From Nematostella vectensis (Eukaryota; Cnidaria; Anthozoa; Actiniaria; Edwardsiidae), in contig NC_064043.1 in assembly GCF_932526225.1 (NCBI RefSeq), positions 5,323,501 to 5,387,500 on the forward strand: a DNA stretch of 64,000 bases, written 5' to 3'. Positions within the stretch are counted from its first letter, which is position 1, and every line of letters starts with the position of its first letter. Both the position numbers and the translations under genes were made by a program. Shown here one piece after another: positions 49,301 to 59,332 of this stretch. The notes beneath the pieces were generated by a model. The model did no database searches and was not told the DNA's origin. It saw nothing but the letters and a program-made list of their open reading frames with translations.

Positions 49301-52300
49301 ATCTCGATGGCATGAATAGCAAACGTGGATTTCTTTTTTCAGTACATGTTTAATCCTGAAACCGGCGAGTGGCGGCACCGCAAACATAAGGTACAGTGAA
49401 ATGCTCTTAGATGTGGTGTAGTAAAGCATCTCAGATGACTACATTGCCCTGTTCCATACTCCAGTACATAAGGTACAGTGAAATGCTCTTAGATGTTGTG
49501 AAGTAAAGCATCTCAGATGACGACATTGCCCTGTTCCATACTCCAGTACATAAGGTACAATGGATTGCTCTTAGATGTGGTGTAGCAAAGCATCTCAGAT
49601 GACTACATTGCCCTGTTCCATACTCCAGTACATAAGGTACAGTGAAATGCTCTTAGATTTGGTGTAGTAAAGCATCTCAGATGACTACATTGCCCTGTTC
49701 CATACTCCAGTACATAAGGTACAGTGTAATGCTCTTAGATGTGGTGTAGTAAAGCATCTTAGATGACTACATTGCCCTGTTCCATACTCCAGTACATAAG
49801 GTACAGTGTAATGCTCTTAGATGTGATGTAGTAAAGCATCTTAGATGACTACATTGCCCTGTTCCATACTCCAGTACATAAGGTACAGTGGAATGCTCTT
49901 AGATGTGGTGTAGCAAAGCATCTCAGATGACTACATTGCCCTGTTCCATACTCCAGTACATAAGGTACAGTGAAATACTCTTAGATGTGGTCGTAGCAAA
50001 GCATCTCAGATGACTACATTGCCCTGTTCCATACTCCAGTACATAGGTACAGTGAAATGCTCTTAGATGTGGTGTAGCATTTCCTGATCTCTTCTACGCA
50101 GCGCCGGTCTATTTGTGGTGTCGCTAGTCATCGCACAAATATGCTCATGCACAAAAAAAAATATATGATGTCTCTTTACTAGATCGCCTCTGTTTTATTT
50201 TCTGATATAGGTCTTTCATAATCGTAAATGGCTTGGGTCGATCAGCTATTCAACTGGTGAACTGACCTACCCGTCATTCTCTGCTGGCTATGAGGCTCTT
50301 CCCAAGGACCTACAGGTATGTTAGTCATCCGAGGGAGGGGGGGGGGGGGGGGGGGTGAAAGCAAGGTGACCCAAACCCTGGTCTATTGAATCCCAAAACC
50401 CTTTTGGCTAATTCTGAGCTCTGTTTGATTTATCTTATAGGAGTGTCTGTCGAATGCAGAAGAAATCTTTAGGAATGCTGAGAAGATGTCTACCTCTTTA
50501 AGCGACCAATCGCTGTTTCTAGGGGAAGAAGCAGAAAAACTTCGCTGGTTTGTGCTCCCTAGTGAGTCAGCGGTTATTATCTCGGGTCAGACGCATGGGC
50601 CACGGCGTCCTCCGTTTGTGCCAAAAATTTGGCCACGTGACGCTCCTGACTTGAAGGTCAGGAGCGGGATAAACAAAGACGGTTTAGTCAATGGGATTGC
50701 TACGGGAACAGTAGACAAGGGGAATATCTCCACAAATGAAATATTTACTGGAAATAACTCAAATGAACTAGATTGTCAGTCTTGTAAAGAGCGTGGTAAA
50801 AACCTTTCAAATTTTAGTGGCTCTGCAAGCATTTTGCAAGCTATGAAAAACCAGAGAATAGGAAATGGATCAATTGATAGGGGAACCAATGAAAAAGGAT
50901 TGATTGAGATTAGCAATGAAACGTGCAACTCGACAACGACTAATGATTGTAACTCAGAAACGAATGAGGACACTCGCAACTCGAACGAAATTTTTTGCGC
51001 CTCCAAGACGAGTGATGCCAGTTGCTCGAACACGTACAAACAGGCTTGTAATTCAAACAACGAGTGCAGAGCCTGCCTGCAGCCGAGGGGAAAGCATAAC
51101 GGAACAAATGTAAACACGACTCTTGCGGAGGTTAACACAGTACGACAAGAAGACGGCTTCAAACCCAAGTTCTGCAACCCACCTAAGGCTATCTTCAAAC
51201 CCACTGTTCAGGTTTGTAAAACAACTTCTTTTGAACAACTTTCGAGGAGAAACCTTTTTACGTCAATGATACGCTTCCTAGGAAAACTCCCAGTAATGAA
51301 ATTTCATTATGGATGAGAACAACTTGCATTTAATATTTCTTTTGCCGTAGGGATATACTGTGAGTTGCGTGCCCAGCCGATCTTACAATTCTTAAGAGAA
51401 ACGTTCATAGTTGGGGTTCCACCTTTGGTAAAACCAGGGTGATTTCACTGGAAGAAAAGGCGGTGGTTCCCTGAATAAAGGGCGGTGCTATTGAACCCAC
51501 GGAACCAACCCAGGACTCGCCAACGAAGACTAGAGCCAGAAACGCTTTAAGAGAGGCGTTAAACCTAAAACTTCAACTATGTGTTGATTTTTCCCCTAAA
51601 GTCGCTGTCTCATCCAATTGTTCAGAGGTATTTTTTTCGATCTGCAGGCGATTGAGGAGTACTCGATGATAAATGATGGCGATCGCGTGCTGGTGTGTTT
51701 ATCTGGGGGCAAGGATTCCCTTTCTCTTCTACACACCCTTCATCAGTACCAGTATCAGGCGAGGGCAAAGGTACATCACATTTGTGGTCAGCCATTTCCC
51801 ATGTATCATATCTTGGGTAAACATTTCCAGGGTGCAAGTAATATATTCCAAAAAAGTCAATCTGAATAGCCAAGAACAATTCATACTAGTTTCCTTTCAG
51901 GGATTGACGTTATCTTGTACCGCTGTACAGTTTTTCAAGGGATCTGTCTTAAGATAGTCAATCGTTTGTTTTCTGGGTAGCCTTTTTTAGACGTATCATT
52001 TTAATCTCGGCATCCTCCCAGATCTTGACGTTCTTCTGTACTTCAGTACAATTTTCAAAGTGATCTTTCCAGGCTCATTTTGATCTAACATCTTTCCAGG
52101 GCTTGACGTTCTGTAATACTTTAGAGCCTTTCTCCAGCCTTATTTATTTTGATCCTTCCAGGGCCTGTCGTTCTCCTGTACTTTAGAACCTTCCTCCAGG
52201 CTTATTTATTTAACCTCGCTTCTTCCCAGGGCCTGTCGTTCTCCTGTACTTTAGAACCTTCCTCCAGGCTTATTTATTTAACCTCGCTTCTTCCCAGGGG

Positions 52301-55300
52301 GTGACATTCTCCTGTACTTTAGAACCTCCCCCAGGCTTATTTATTTTAATCTCACATCATCCCAGGGCGTGTCTTTTCCCTGTGCTTTAAAACCCTTCTC
52401 CAACCTTATTTATTTTATTCTTACATCTTCCCAGGGTGTGACGTTCTCCTACACTTCAGAACACTTCTCCAGGCTTATTTATGTTAATCTTACATCTTTC
52501 GAGGGCGTGACGTTCTCCTGTACTTTAGAACCTTCCCCAGGCTTATTTAGGGAGCGGTCATTAATTACTTGGGGGGGGGTGCAATTTTGCAAAACCCTGG
52601 GCTCAAATATTTCCCCCCCCTTAAATCCAAGCCCAAAAAATCGTTACCCCCCCTAGACCGAACGCCCAAAAATTTGCGCCCCCCCCCCCACTACCACCAC
52701 CTCAAATATAGAACAGCTAGCATGGCAATTTTGTCCTATTTAATTAAAGTATGAACCTTCACTTTCGCTAGTTTAAGAGTGACACAGAGATAAACACAAC
52801 AAGTACTGGTGTCGCTAGAAAGCAACTACGTCGTCGACAATTTTAACAAAGACATTTGAGTCTAGGTTTTGCAACATTTTAAAGTATTCGTTTTTGGGCA
52901 GCTTTGTCTGCCAACAATGAGAAGGTTTCTCAAAATTTATTTATATAAAGACAAGATTGGTACCTGAACAATATGGAACTAGATATACAATAGTAGAAAA
53001 CATTGTGAACTGAATACAATTTTCTTTTCAAAAATGACTCTCTTGCTCAGTATTATATTAAAACCGACTTAAATTCAACGCCCAAAAAAATGTGACCCCC
53101 CTAAATCCTAAAAAACGTAGCCCCCCTACATATTTGCCCCCCCCCCCACATCCATTAATTAATGACCGCTCCCTTATGTTGATCATACATCTTTCCAGGG
53201 CTTGACGTTTCACGTGGGTGCCGCTACTGTGGACCCCCAGTCATCTGCTTACGACCCCAGGCCGCTCATCCCGTACCTAGCAACACTTGGTGTGCCGTAC
53301 TTCTTTGAGGAACAGGGTGAGGCCCAGGCCTGTGAGAACTAGACGAACACCACAGTAGGGAAGCCATGATTTGAAAGAGGGGGTGGGACACCACAGTAGG
53401 GAAGCCATGATTTGAAAAGAGGGGGTGGAACACCACAGTAGGGAAGCCGTGATTTGAAAGAGGGGGTGGGACACCACAGTAGAGAAGCCATGATTTGAAA
53501 GAGGGGGTGGGATACCACAGTAAGAAAGCCATGATTTGAAAGAGGGGGTGGGACACCACAGTAGGGAAGCCATGATTTGAAAGAGGGGGTGGGACACCAC
53601 AGTAGGGAAGCCATGATTTGAAAGAGGGGGTGGGACACCACAGTAGAGAAGCCATGATTTGAGAGAGGGGGTGGGACACCACATTAGGGAAGCCATGATT
53701 TGAAAGAGGGGGTGGGACACCAAAGTACAGAAGCCATGATTTGAGAGAGGGGGTGGGACACCACAGTAGGGAAGCCATGATTTGAAAGAGGGGGTGGGAC
53801 ACCACAGTAGAGAAGCCATGATTTGAAAGAGGGGGTGGGATACCACAGTAAGAAAGCCATGATTTGAAAGAGGGGGTGGGACACCACAGTAGGGAAGCCA
53901 TGATTTGAAAGAGGGGGTGGGACACCACAGTAGGGAAGCCGTGATTTGAAAGAGGGGATGGGACACCACAGTAGAGAAGCCATGATTTGAAAGAGGGGGT
54001 GGGACACCACAGTAAGGAAGCCATGATTTGCAAGAGGGGGTGGGACACCACAGTAGGGAAGCCATGATTTGAAAGAGGGGGTGGGACACCACAGTAGGAA
54101 AGCCATGATTTGAAAGAGGGGGTGGGACACCACAGTAGGGAAGCCGTGATTTGAAAGAGGGGGTCCTCTGTGCCCAACCCCAGCAGCCTACCTAGCCATG
54201 TGAACATTACAGCGCTGAGTATTCCGTGTATTACATACTCAAAATGCCATTTATCTCCCTGGAACTTGGTTTTCACGTTGTAGGTTGGAGGAACACGGCT
54301 GAATTGTTTTAGACAGCGTGTATGGCTCTTATTGCATTTTCAATTTTTTTCTGTCTTTGCTGCTCGCATTGCCCCCCGTCCTTGCTTAAGTCGATTGTCG
54401 TAGTGCTTTTATTCGACAAATGCAAATACTACACTTATAAAACTCAAATTGTAATTTTCGTGGCTCCAATAGACTTTCGTCTCCATGTCAACAGATATCA
54501 TTCAGCAGGCCGCTGACCTGCCCGTCTGCGAGTCAATCTGTAGCTTCTGCTCCCGGATGAAGAGAGGCAGACTGTACGCGTGCGCACGTCGCCATGGTTA
54601 CAATGTACTCGCTTTGGGTCAGCATTTGGACGACTTAGCAGAGAGGTAAATGATGTGTTATTGATAATAAATCACAAAGAATCATCTTTTCAATAAAATG
54701 GATTCACAACATGTGGTTAGCAACAACAACAACAAAACATGTCGCACATGTGCGCCTAGACTGAATAACGAACTTTTAGCCCAGTCACCAAATATGGAAT
54801 GTGAAAGTTCAAAGTAAAGCTAATTGATAATTGTCATTCTAGCAAAATACTAATTGCGATGACGCATCCATTTCCATCGGCTAATTTGCGAACGCTATTG
54901 TGACATTTTCGATTGTTTTTAGAAATTTTCAAATAATTTGTCTTCCATTTTTCAATGAAATCAATAAGAAAGGTCTGGCTGAAAACGGCTCTTTAAGGTA
55001 ATTCCCTTGAATTGCACTGCGCACCCCTTCTGCGCATAGTGGCGCGCGCTGTTTGTTCGAATTTTCCGGTATAAGTGCGCGCGCGCGCGCGCCACAGTTG
55101 TACAAGAAAACACAGCAAAAGGCGCGCGTAAGGGTCTATGGTACTAGGGTGATTTAGATCCACGACGCCGGCAAGAAGACGCCTCCTCGCGCACGTTCGA
55201 TTGCGCGCGCACGCTTTTCTTGCCGGCGTCGCGTCCTGTTCAGGGACGGCATTTCATGCTTTTTCACGTCCTCTTCAGGACGGGACGCCGGCAAAAAATA

Positions 55301-58300
55301 GCGTGCGCGCGCAATCGAACGTGCGCGAGGCGGCGTTCTCTTGTCCGCGTCGTGGATCTAAATCACCCTACTATCTTTTGAGTCCGTTGCTAGGGAAATT
55401 TGTTTGATTTATAAAAGCTTCTGTTTTTTTGTCAAATCTCTTGGAACTTTCAACATAAGTGTTTTAGACATAAAAGACACAAGTAATGACGTCATCTGAC
55501 CCCTCCCATGGTCACGTGACCCTGGGCATAAAAACGTGTCGGAGAAGCTACTGTTCAAATCTACCATAATTTTTTTTGCAGAAATATTTTAACATCACTA
55601 TTTTCTTAAACTTCACGCATCGGATTTGCAAAATTTTGATATGGCGAATGGCGAATTTTTTTGTTCTTCGAAAACGACATATTTGGTAATAACTTTTTCA
55701 TTTCTTCAAAAATCCCATGCGATAAGTTGTTAGGAATGGTAATATCGATGGTTTGAGTGAAAATAATTTCACAATTGTTGTAAAATGTTCAAAATTAACG
55801 TGTTTTTCTCGCGCGGAAATGGCCGCCATCTTGTTTTTGCTTACGAGTCAAACCACTGGGCCACGGAACCAAGTTGGAAGGCGCTCGGCGATTTTAGTCT
55901 ATTTAACCGGATGTAGCGCTTTTCCCTTTCGTAGCAACGGAGTTTCGTAGCAACGAGATAGTACCATAGGCCCTTATCCGGAAAAATGATATACTGAAAG
56001 AAGAAAAAAAAGTTGGGTTGTAGAAGTTTTGTTATTTCTCTTAAAAGCCGTAAAAATACTTCAAAATGGCGCTTTTTACCGTATGAATAGTGGCGAAAAC
56101 AATGTCTTTTAGTGCGATCTCTTAAAATGTGATTTGTTTTGAACATTAGCTACTACGGGTTATTGTTTAGGAGATCGGATTTTGGCAGCTCAACCTACAG
56201 AACTTAATTTTCTAAAGACTATAGGCACTCTTTTTGAAAACTAAGAGTTGGGATTTTTCCTTGCGCGGTCAGTAAAAACGCGTCAACTCTACGCCCCTCT
56301 GTTGTGAAAAAGAGGTCGGTACCCCCATTTTTTTATTACATTTTTTGAAAGCCCTTAACTTCAATATTGTTTATGCCAAGTTTTAAAAAATTCTGTGTTG
56401 TAGAACTATTTCAAGGGAATTACCTTAATGTTCGTGACGACCACGACATCGACAACGGTTATAATGATTGTTATGATGATGGTTTGTTCGAATGGCATTT
56501 GGCTAAATGTTTTTTTTCATCTCCAGTTTTATAATGTCAGTGTTTCATAACGGCCTACTGCGCACCATGAAAGCCAACTACACAGTCCAGTAAGGATGAG
56601 TAAAAATTCGTCGTCAACGTTTATGACATATCATATGTGATTTACTGAGGGTTTTTTTTTATGTTGGTGGGGTTGCTTAGTTTGCTGTTTTTGCTGAAGC
56701 TGTTGTTAGTGTGATGGTAATGTTATTTGTTCCCTTCGCATTTGACTAGTACCTGGTCTTACCTCCTGATGATAAACCTTGTGCTAGAATACACGTAAGG
56801 TTGCTTTACATTTTGAAGAGCTCTAAGGAATATCCCACCTTTCCATTTTGTAACTCTATATACTCGTTTTTGTCATCCCCAGTCTTGCCATTCCACGCCA
56901 TCATTTATGTTCAACATTTTCCTCCCTTCCAGATCATCTATCCACCTAACACCCACCCCCCCCCCCCCCCACCTCCACCACCACCACCCACCCACCCCAG
57001 GTGCTTTGGTACGAATACCCGCCTTCAACCGAAAATTTACTGCCCGAATTTGATCTATAGTTATCCGATTTTGTTGTTGTTCCCCCCTTTCTTGTATGTC
57101 GCTACGCTGAACCCCTTGAGACAGTCGTAGTTGTCTTTCTTGTTGTATGTTATTTGGTAGCTGTAAGATACCAATACCTGATAAGGCCTTTGTACCCAAA
57201 TGCTGGTTATTATGTTGTCGCCTCACAGAGAAGGTGATTTGAGGATCATCAGGCCCTTTGTTTACGTGCGGGAAAAAGATCTCAGAGAGTTTTCTACAAA
57301 AGTAAGTTAAGATAATATATAGACATGACACAGATTGCCCCTGCTATTATCCAAAAGCTAATGTTACAATGTGATGGAGGGGAGCCGGTGTTTTATAAAA
57401 CGTAAGAACGTTTTCTTTAGGCATTTGTACCAAGCAATTTGGATTTAAATGATCCGCCCCTGGGTTGGTATTATCGTTATAGTTAGAGAACGTTTTTGGA
57501 ATGGGGTCATCCCAAGTAGGGGACATCCCTAATTATTGTTAAAAATAAAGAGGATGGGAAGATTATAGCTGAGGGTGGTGATGATGAGGTATTGATAAGG
57601 TATGTCTAAGGATGGGGAATTGCATAACAACACTGAGTTGCATTTTTTCCAATTTCAGGCAAAGTTTCCGGTTATCCCAGAGAATTGTCCCGCCTGCTTT
57701 GAGCAGCCCAAGGTAGAGAATAAGAGAGTCCATCATCAAGTAACATCATTAAGCTCCAATATTGTCAACATTACAGTCAACAGTCTCTGAGAAATTATCT
57801 TTTACCCGGTATTTAGTCATTTGCGCATCTTTACTCGCCATTTTAACAAGAATTTCCCAAAATGCTTTGATTTGGGCTAATACCAACATTATGACATTGC
57901 TACCTGTCTTACCCTATCCCCCTGTCATACCCTATCCCCCCTGTCATACCCTATCCCCCCCTGTCATACCCTATCCCCCCTGTCATACCCTATCCCCCTG
58001 TCATACCCTATCCCCCCTGTCTTACCCTATCCCCCCCTGTCATACCCTATCCCCCACTGTCTTACCCTATCCCCCCTGTCATACCCTATCCCCCCTGTCA
58101 TACCCTATCCCCCCTGTCATACCCTATCCCCCCTATCATACCCTATCCCCCCTGTCATACCCTATCCCCCCTGTCATACCCTATCCCCCCTGTCATACCC
58201 TATCCCCCCTGTCATACCTATCCCCCACTGTCTTACCCTATCCCCCCTGTCATACCCTATCCCCCCTGTCATACCCTATCCCCCACTGTCTTACCCTATC

Positions 58301-59002
58301 TCCCCTGTCATACCCTATCCCCCCTGTCATACCCTATCCCCCTGTCACACCCTATCCCCCCTGTCTTACCCTTTCCCCCCCTGTCATACCCTATCCCCCC
58401 TGTCTTACCCTATCCCCCCTGTCATACCCTACCCCCCCTGTCATACCCTATCCCCCCTGTCACACCCTATCCCCCCTGTCACACCCTATCCCCCCTGTCA
58501 TACCTTATCCCCCCTGTCATACCCTATCCCCCCCCTGTCATACCCTATCCCCCTTGTCATACCCTATTCCCCCCTGTCATACCCTATCCCCCCTGTCTTA
58601 TCCTATCCCCCCCTGTCTTACCCTATCCCCCCCTGTCATACCCTATTCCCCCCTGTCATACCCTATCCCCCCCTGTCTTACCCTATCCCCCCCTGTCATA
58701 CCCTATCCCCCCCTGTCATACCCTATCCCCCTGTCGTACCCTATCCCCCCTGTCATACACTATTCCCCCATCCCCAATTCTCTCCACTATCCCTGCCTGG
58801 CGTTCCTGTGCTTCTCAGACCTTTTCGTTTCGTTTGTTTAAAGGAGCGTCACCGCACAAAGCAACTGCTGGCAGCACAGGAGATCCTCTTTCCCGGACTC
58901 TACCCCAGCCTCCTGACAGCCATGAAACCGCTCATGGCGAGAAACCGCGTGGGCATGGAAACGAGTAAAATAAAAACTGGCGAATTTGAGGGCATTAGTT
59001 GA
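37321..59002 (+). CDS. Fusion of class-V aminotransferase (cysteine-desulfurase-like) and TtcA-like PP-loop sulfurtransferase
   Basis: Twenty-six exons join in phase to 1057 residues: 37321-37501, 37726-37756, 38013-38129, 39544-39661, 40215-40280, 40659-40724, 41026-41167, 41385-41424, 42233-42309, 43141-43214, 45285-45395, 46989-47035, 47554-47758, 48048-48109, 48301-48360, 48473-48584, 49343-49390, 50211-50315, 50441-51211, 51648-51770, 53199-53316, 54495-54645, 56527-56589, 57229-57301, 57659-57712, 58844-59002. Residues ~45-520 are a PLP-fold class-V aminotransferase: [52 protein letters not shown] with presumed PLP lysine K271, [12 protein letters not shown] with candidate persulfide cysteines C417/C419. 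Residues ~555-811 form a linker with about ten Cys between 666 and 799. Residues 812-1057 are TtcA-like: PP-loop SGGKDS 830-835, [13 protein letters not shown] with C907/C910, [10 protein letters not shown], and [10 protein letters not shown] with C997/C1000. TtcA makes 2-thiocytidine in tRNA using an iron-sulfur cluster and sulfur from a desulfurase. Activity and RNA target here are inferred. The start is the first ATG in the opening frame. Confidence 0.9.
38071..38271 (+). repeat. Partial triplication of fusion-gene exon 3
   Basis: The second half of exon 3 plus its donor (ACCCATACAACCACAACC..CATGAGGCAAGGTAAC) is followed by two diverged copies. One starts at 38133 (ACCCATACAAGCATGACC..CATGAGGAAGGTTGCC), the other at 38214 (ACCCATACCACATCTACC..AAGGGAAGGTCTACC). 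The copies keep the pattern of ACTACAG and an AAGGT donor-like end. Confidence 0.75.
38271..39168. mobile_element. 0.9-kb element with about 95-bp terminal inverted repeats
   Basis: The left end (CTACCCTGGTCCCAGAGCC, then GAGGTTGAGCAAGGCTCTGG, CTCTCGAAGCGCTATTTTG) is mirrored over about 95 bases by the right end (inverse: CTACCCTGGTTCCAGAGCC, GAGGTTGAGACGAGGCTCTG, CTCTCAAAGCGCAATTTTG). It lies in intron 3 directly after the exon-3 triplication. No transposase is visible, so it is non-autonomous. It is related by its termini to 16980-17090. Confidence 0.75.
42720..42910. repeat. Short tandem repeat in fusion-gene intron 9
   Basis: About three units of 60-65 bases contain CTATCTCTTAG, GTATAAAAT, CGACCAACTGCTATTCC and TTAGG. 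Not coding. Confidence 0.7.
44204..44804. mobile_element. MITE with 9-bp target duplication and G-tract termini
   Basis: AGCACTTGT occurs at 44204-44212 and 44796-44804. Between them the left end reads CCTGG with a long G run and then ACTCCCATATT..GACAAGGATGCTC. The inverse of the right end reads CCCAGG with G run and ACTCCCTATACTGAGATGAC, then GGGATGCTC. Inside both, ACC(C)..AAAGGTACC motifs are shared. A 9-bp duplication is typical of Mutator-type transposons. It lies in intron 10 of the fusion gene. Confidence 0.75.
45394..46560. repeat. 51-bp minisatellite starting at the exon-11 donor
   Basis: The array starts exactly at the exon 11 / intron 11 boundary. The intron opens GTCAGTGGGAGCCCTGATA, and several later units (for example near 45807, 45908, 46408 and 46468) contain GTCAGTGGGAGCCCTAGTA. 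Most others have GTCATAGGGAGCCC. Each unit continues TATACACA, GACCGCCTAGCAC and AGGGGGAAGG. There are about 22 units. Because 51 is divisible by 3, the minus strand shows a 376-codon repeat open frame that is not a gene. Confidence 0.92.
48735..48900. repeat. Short tandem repeat in fusion-gene intron 16
   Basis: Two to three units of about 65 bases contain TGTCACGCAAATGATATGC, TTGACAGAGGTGTCACAC and AAGCGC. Not coding. Confidence 0.7.
49385..50085 (+). repeat. 82-bp minisatellite starting in exon 17 and copying its donor
   Basis: The last six coding bases of exon 17 and the donor, CATAAG then GTACAGTG, begin an array whose later units each read ACTCCAGTACATAAGGTACA, followed by ATGCTCTTAGATGTGGTG and AGCATCTCAGATGACTAC. 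Spacing is 82-84 bases with about nine units. Each unit offers a CCAG acceptor-like site, an 8-base pseudo-exon and a GTACAG donor copy. Confidence 0.9.
51889..53199 (+). repeat. About 70-bp tandem repeat copying the exon-21 acceptor, split by an insertion
   Basis: Eight or so units upstream of exon 21 contain TCTTCCCAGGG(C/T)(G/T)TGACG, TTCTCCTGTACTTTAGAAC and TCCAGGCTTATTTATTT. The true exon-21 start reads CTTTCCAG then GGCTTGACGTTT, so it is the last unit of the array. The array is interrupted at 52550-53173 by a transposon. Removing it with one TTA rejoins GGCTTATTTATGTTGATC, which matches other units. Confidence 0.85.
52547..53176. mobile_element. PIF/Harbinger-like MITE with TTA target duplication
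   Basis: Inverted ends GGGAGCGGTCATTAATTA at 52550 and the inverse at 53173 are flanked by TTA at 52547-52549 and 53174-53176. The 624-bp element has C runs near both ends (CAATTTTGC..CCCCCCC, CCCCCCCCACATCC) and no coding sequence. A 3-bp TTA/TAA duplication is the hallmark of PIF/Harbinger. The target site is verified by continuity of the interrupted tandem repeat. Confidence 0.82.
53338..54165. repeat. 41-bp minisatellite in fusion-gene intron 21
   Basis: About 20 units of CCACAGTAGGGAAGCCATGA followed by TTTGAAAGAGGGGGTGGGACA. Since 41 is not a multiple of 3, each minus frame reads all phases in turn and stays open, giving overlapping open frames up to 336 codons that are not genes. Confidence 0.93.
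54993..56428. mobile_element. 1.4-kb non-autonomous TTAA transposon
   Basis: TTAA at 54993-54996 and 56425-56428 flank perfect 15-bp inverted ends GGTAATTCCCTTGAA. No transposase is visible. It lies in intron 22 of the fusion gene and carries a nested palindromic insertion at 55145-55370. TTAA targets suit piggyBac or Kolobok-type transposases. The ends differ from those of the element at 20378-23147, so another transposase would mobilise it. Confidence 0.75.
55145..55370. mobile_element. GC-rich palindromic MITE nested in the TTAA element
   Basis: The left arm TAGGGTGATTTAGATCCACG..GCGCACGTTCGATTGCGCGC is mirrored almost end to end by the right arm, finishing CGTGGATCTAAATCACCCTA. The arms are about 105 bases with a short loop. 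The GC content contrasts with surrounding AT-rich DNA. Confidence 0.8.
57890..58790. repeat. 19-20 bp minisatellite in the last intron of the fusion gene
   Basis: Over 40 units of CTGTCATACCCTATCCCCC with variable C-run length. The plus-strand 359-codon Pro/Ser/Tyr-rich open frame is an artefact. The array lies between exons 25 and 26, which join in phase across it. Confidence 0.93.
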
Positions 59003-59271
59003 GAAGAACAGTGATATGATGTCTTGTTCAAGATATCTATTCGTAATTGTACAGTAGACAAGGTACACCGTTTTGAAATATTGTTGGTTTCAATATAGGA
59101 CATTTCTGTAATATCTTATGACTTGATGTTTTAGTTTATTTCGAATATTAAACATTTTATTATTTGGGATAATAGCATTATCTATATATTATTTTATTCT
59201 CCAGTTATATAATTGAGAATGGAAAGTTTCACAGTGATTCAAGAAGATTGTCCATTAATCTTGATCTATTC

Positions 59272-59332
59272 CTTCTCTGCTAGCAGAGGCCCAGCAAAAT
59301 ACAGAGAAAAGAGGCCTCTGCTAGCAGGGAAG
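59272..59332. mobile_element. Short hairpin MITE, CTGCTAGCAGAGG family
   Basis: The left end CTTCTCTGCTAGCAGAGGCC and the inverse of the right end CTTCCCTGCTAGCAGAGGCC differ at one base. The loop is about 20 bases. It lies about 270 bases after the fusion-gene stop. Confidence 0.65.

Noticed and set aside
53266-54276. Overlapping minus-strand frames of 336, 271, 149 and 100 codons
   Set aside because: A 41-bp minisatellite read in several phases gives the same peptide words in each frame.
57762-58841. 359-codon Pro/Tyr-rich plus-strand frame
   Set aside because: Minisatellite between fusion-gene exons 25 and 26; no splice or start context.
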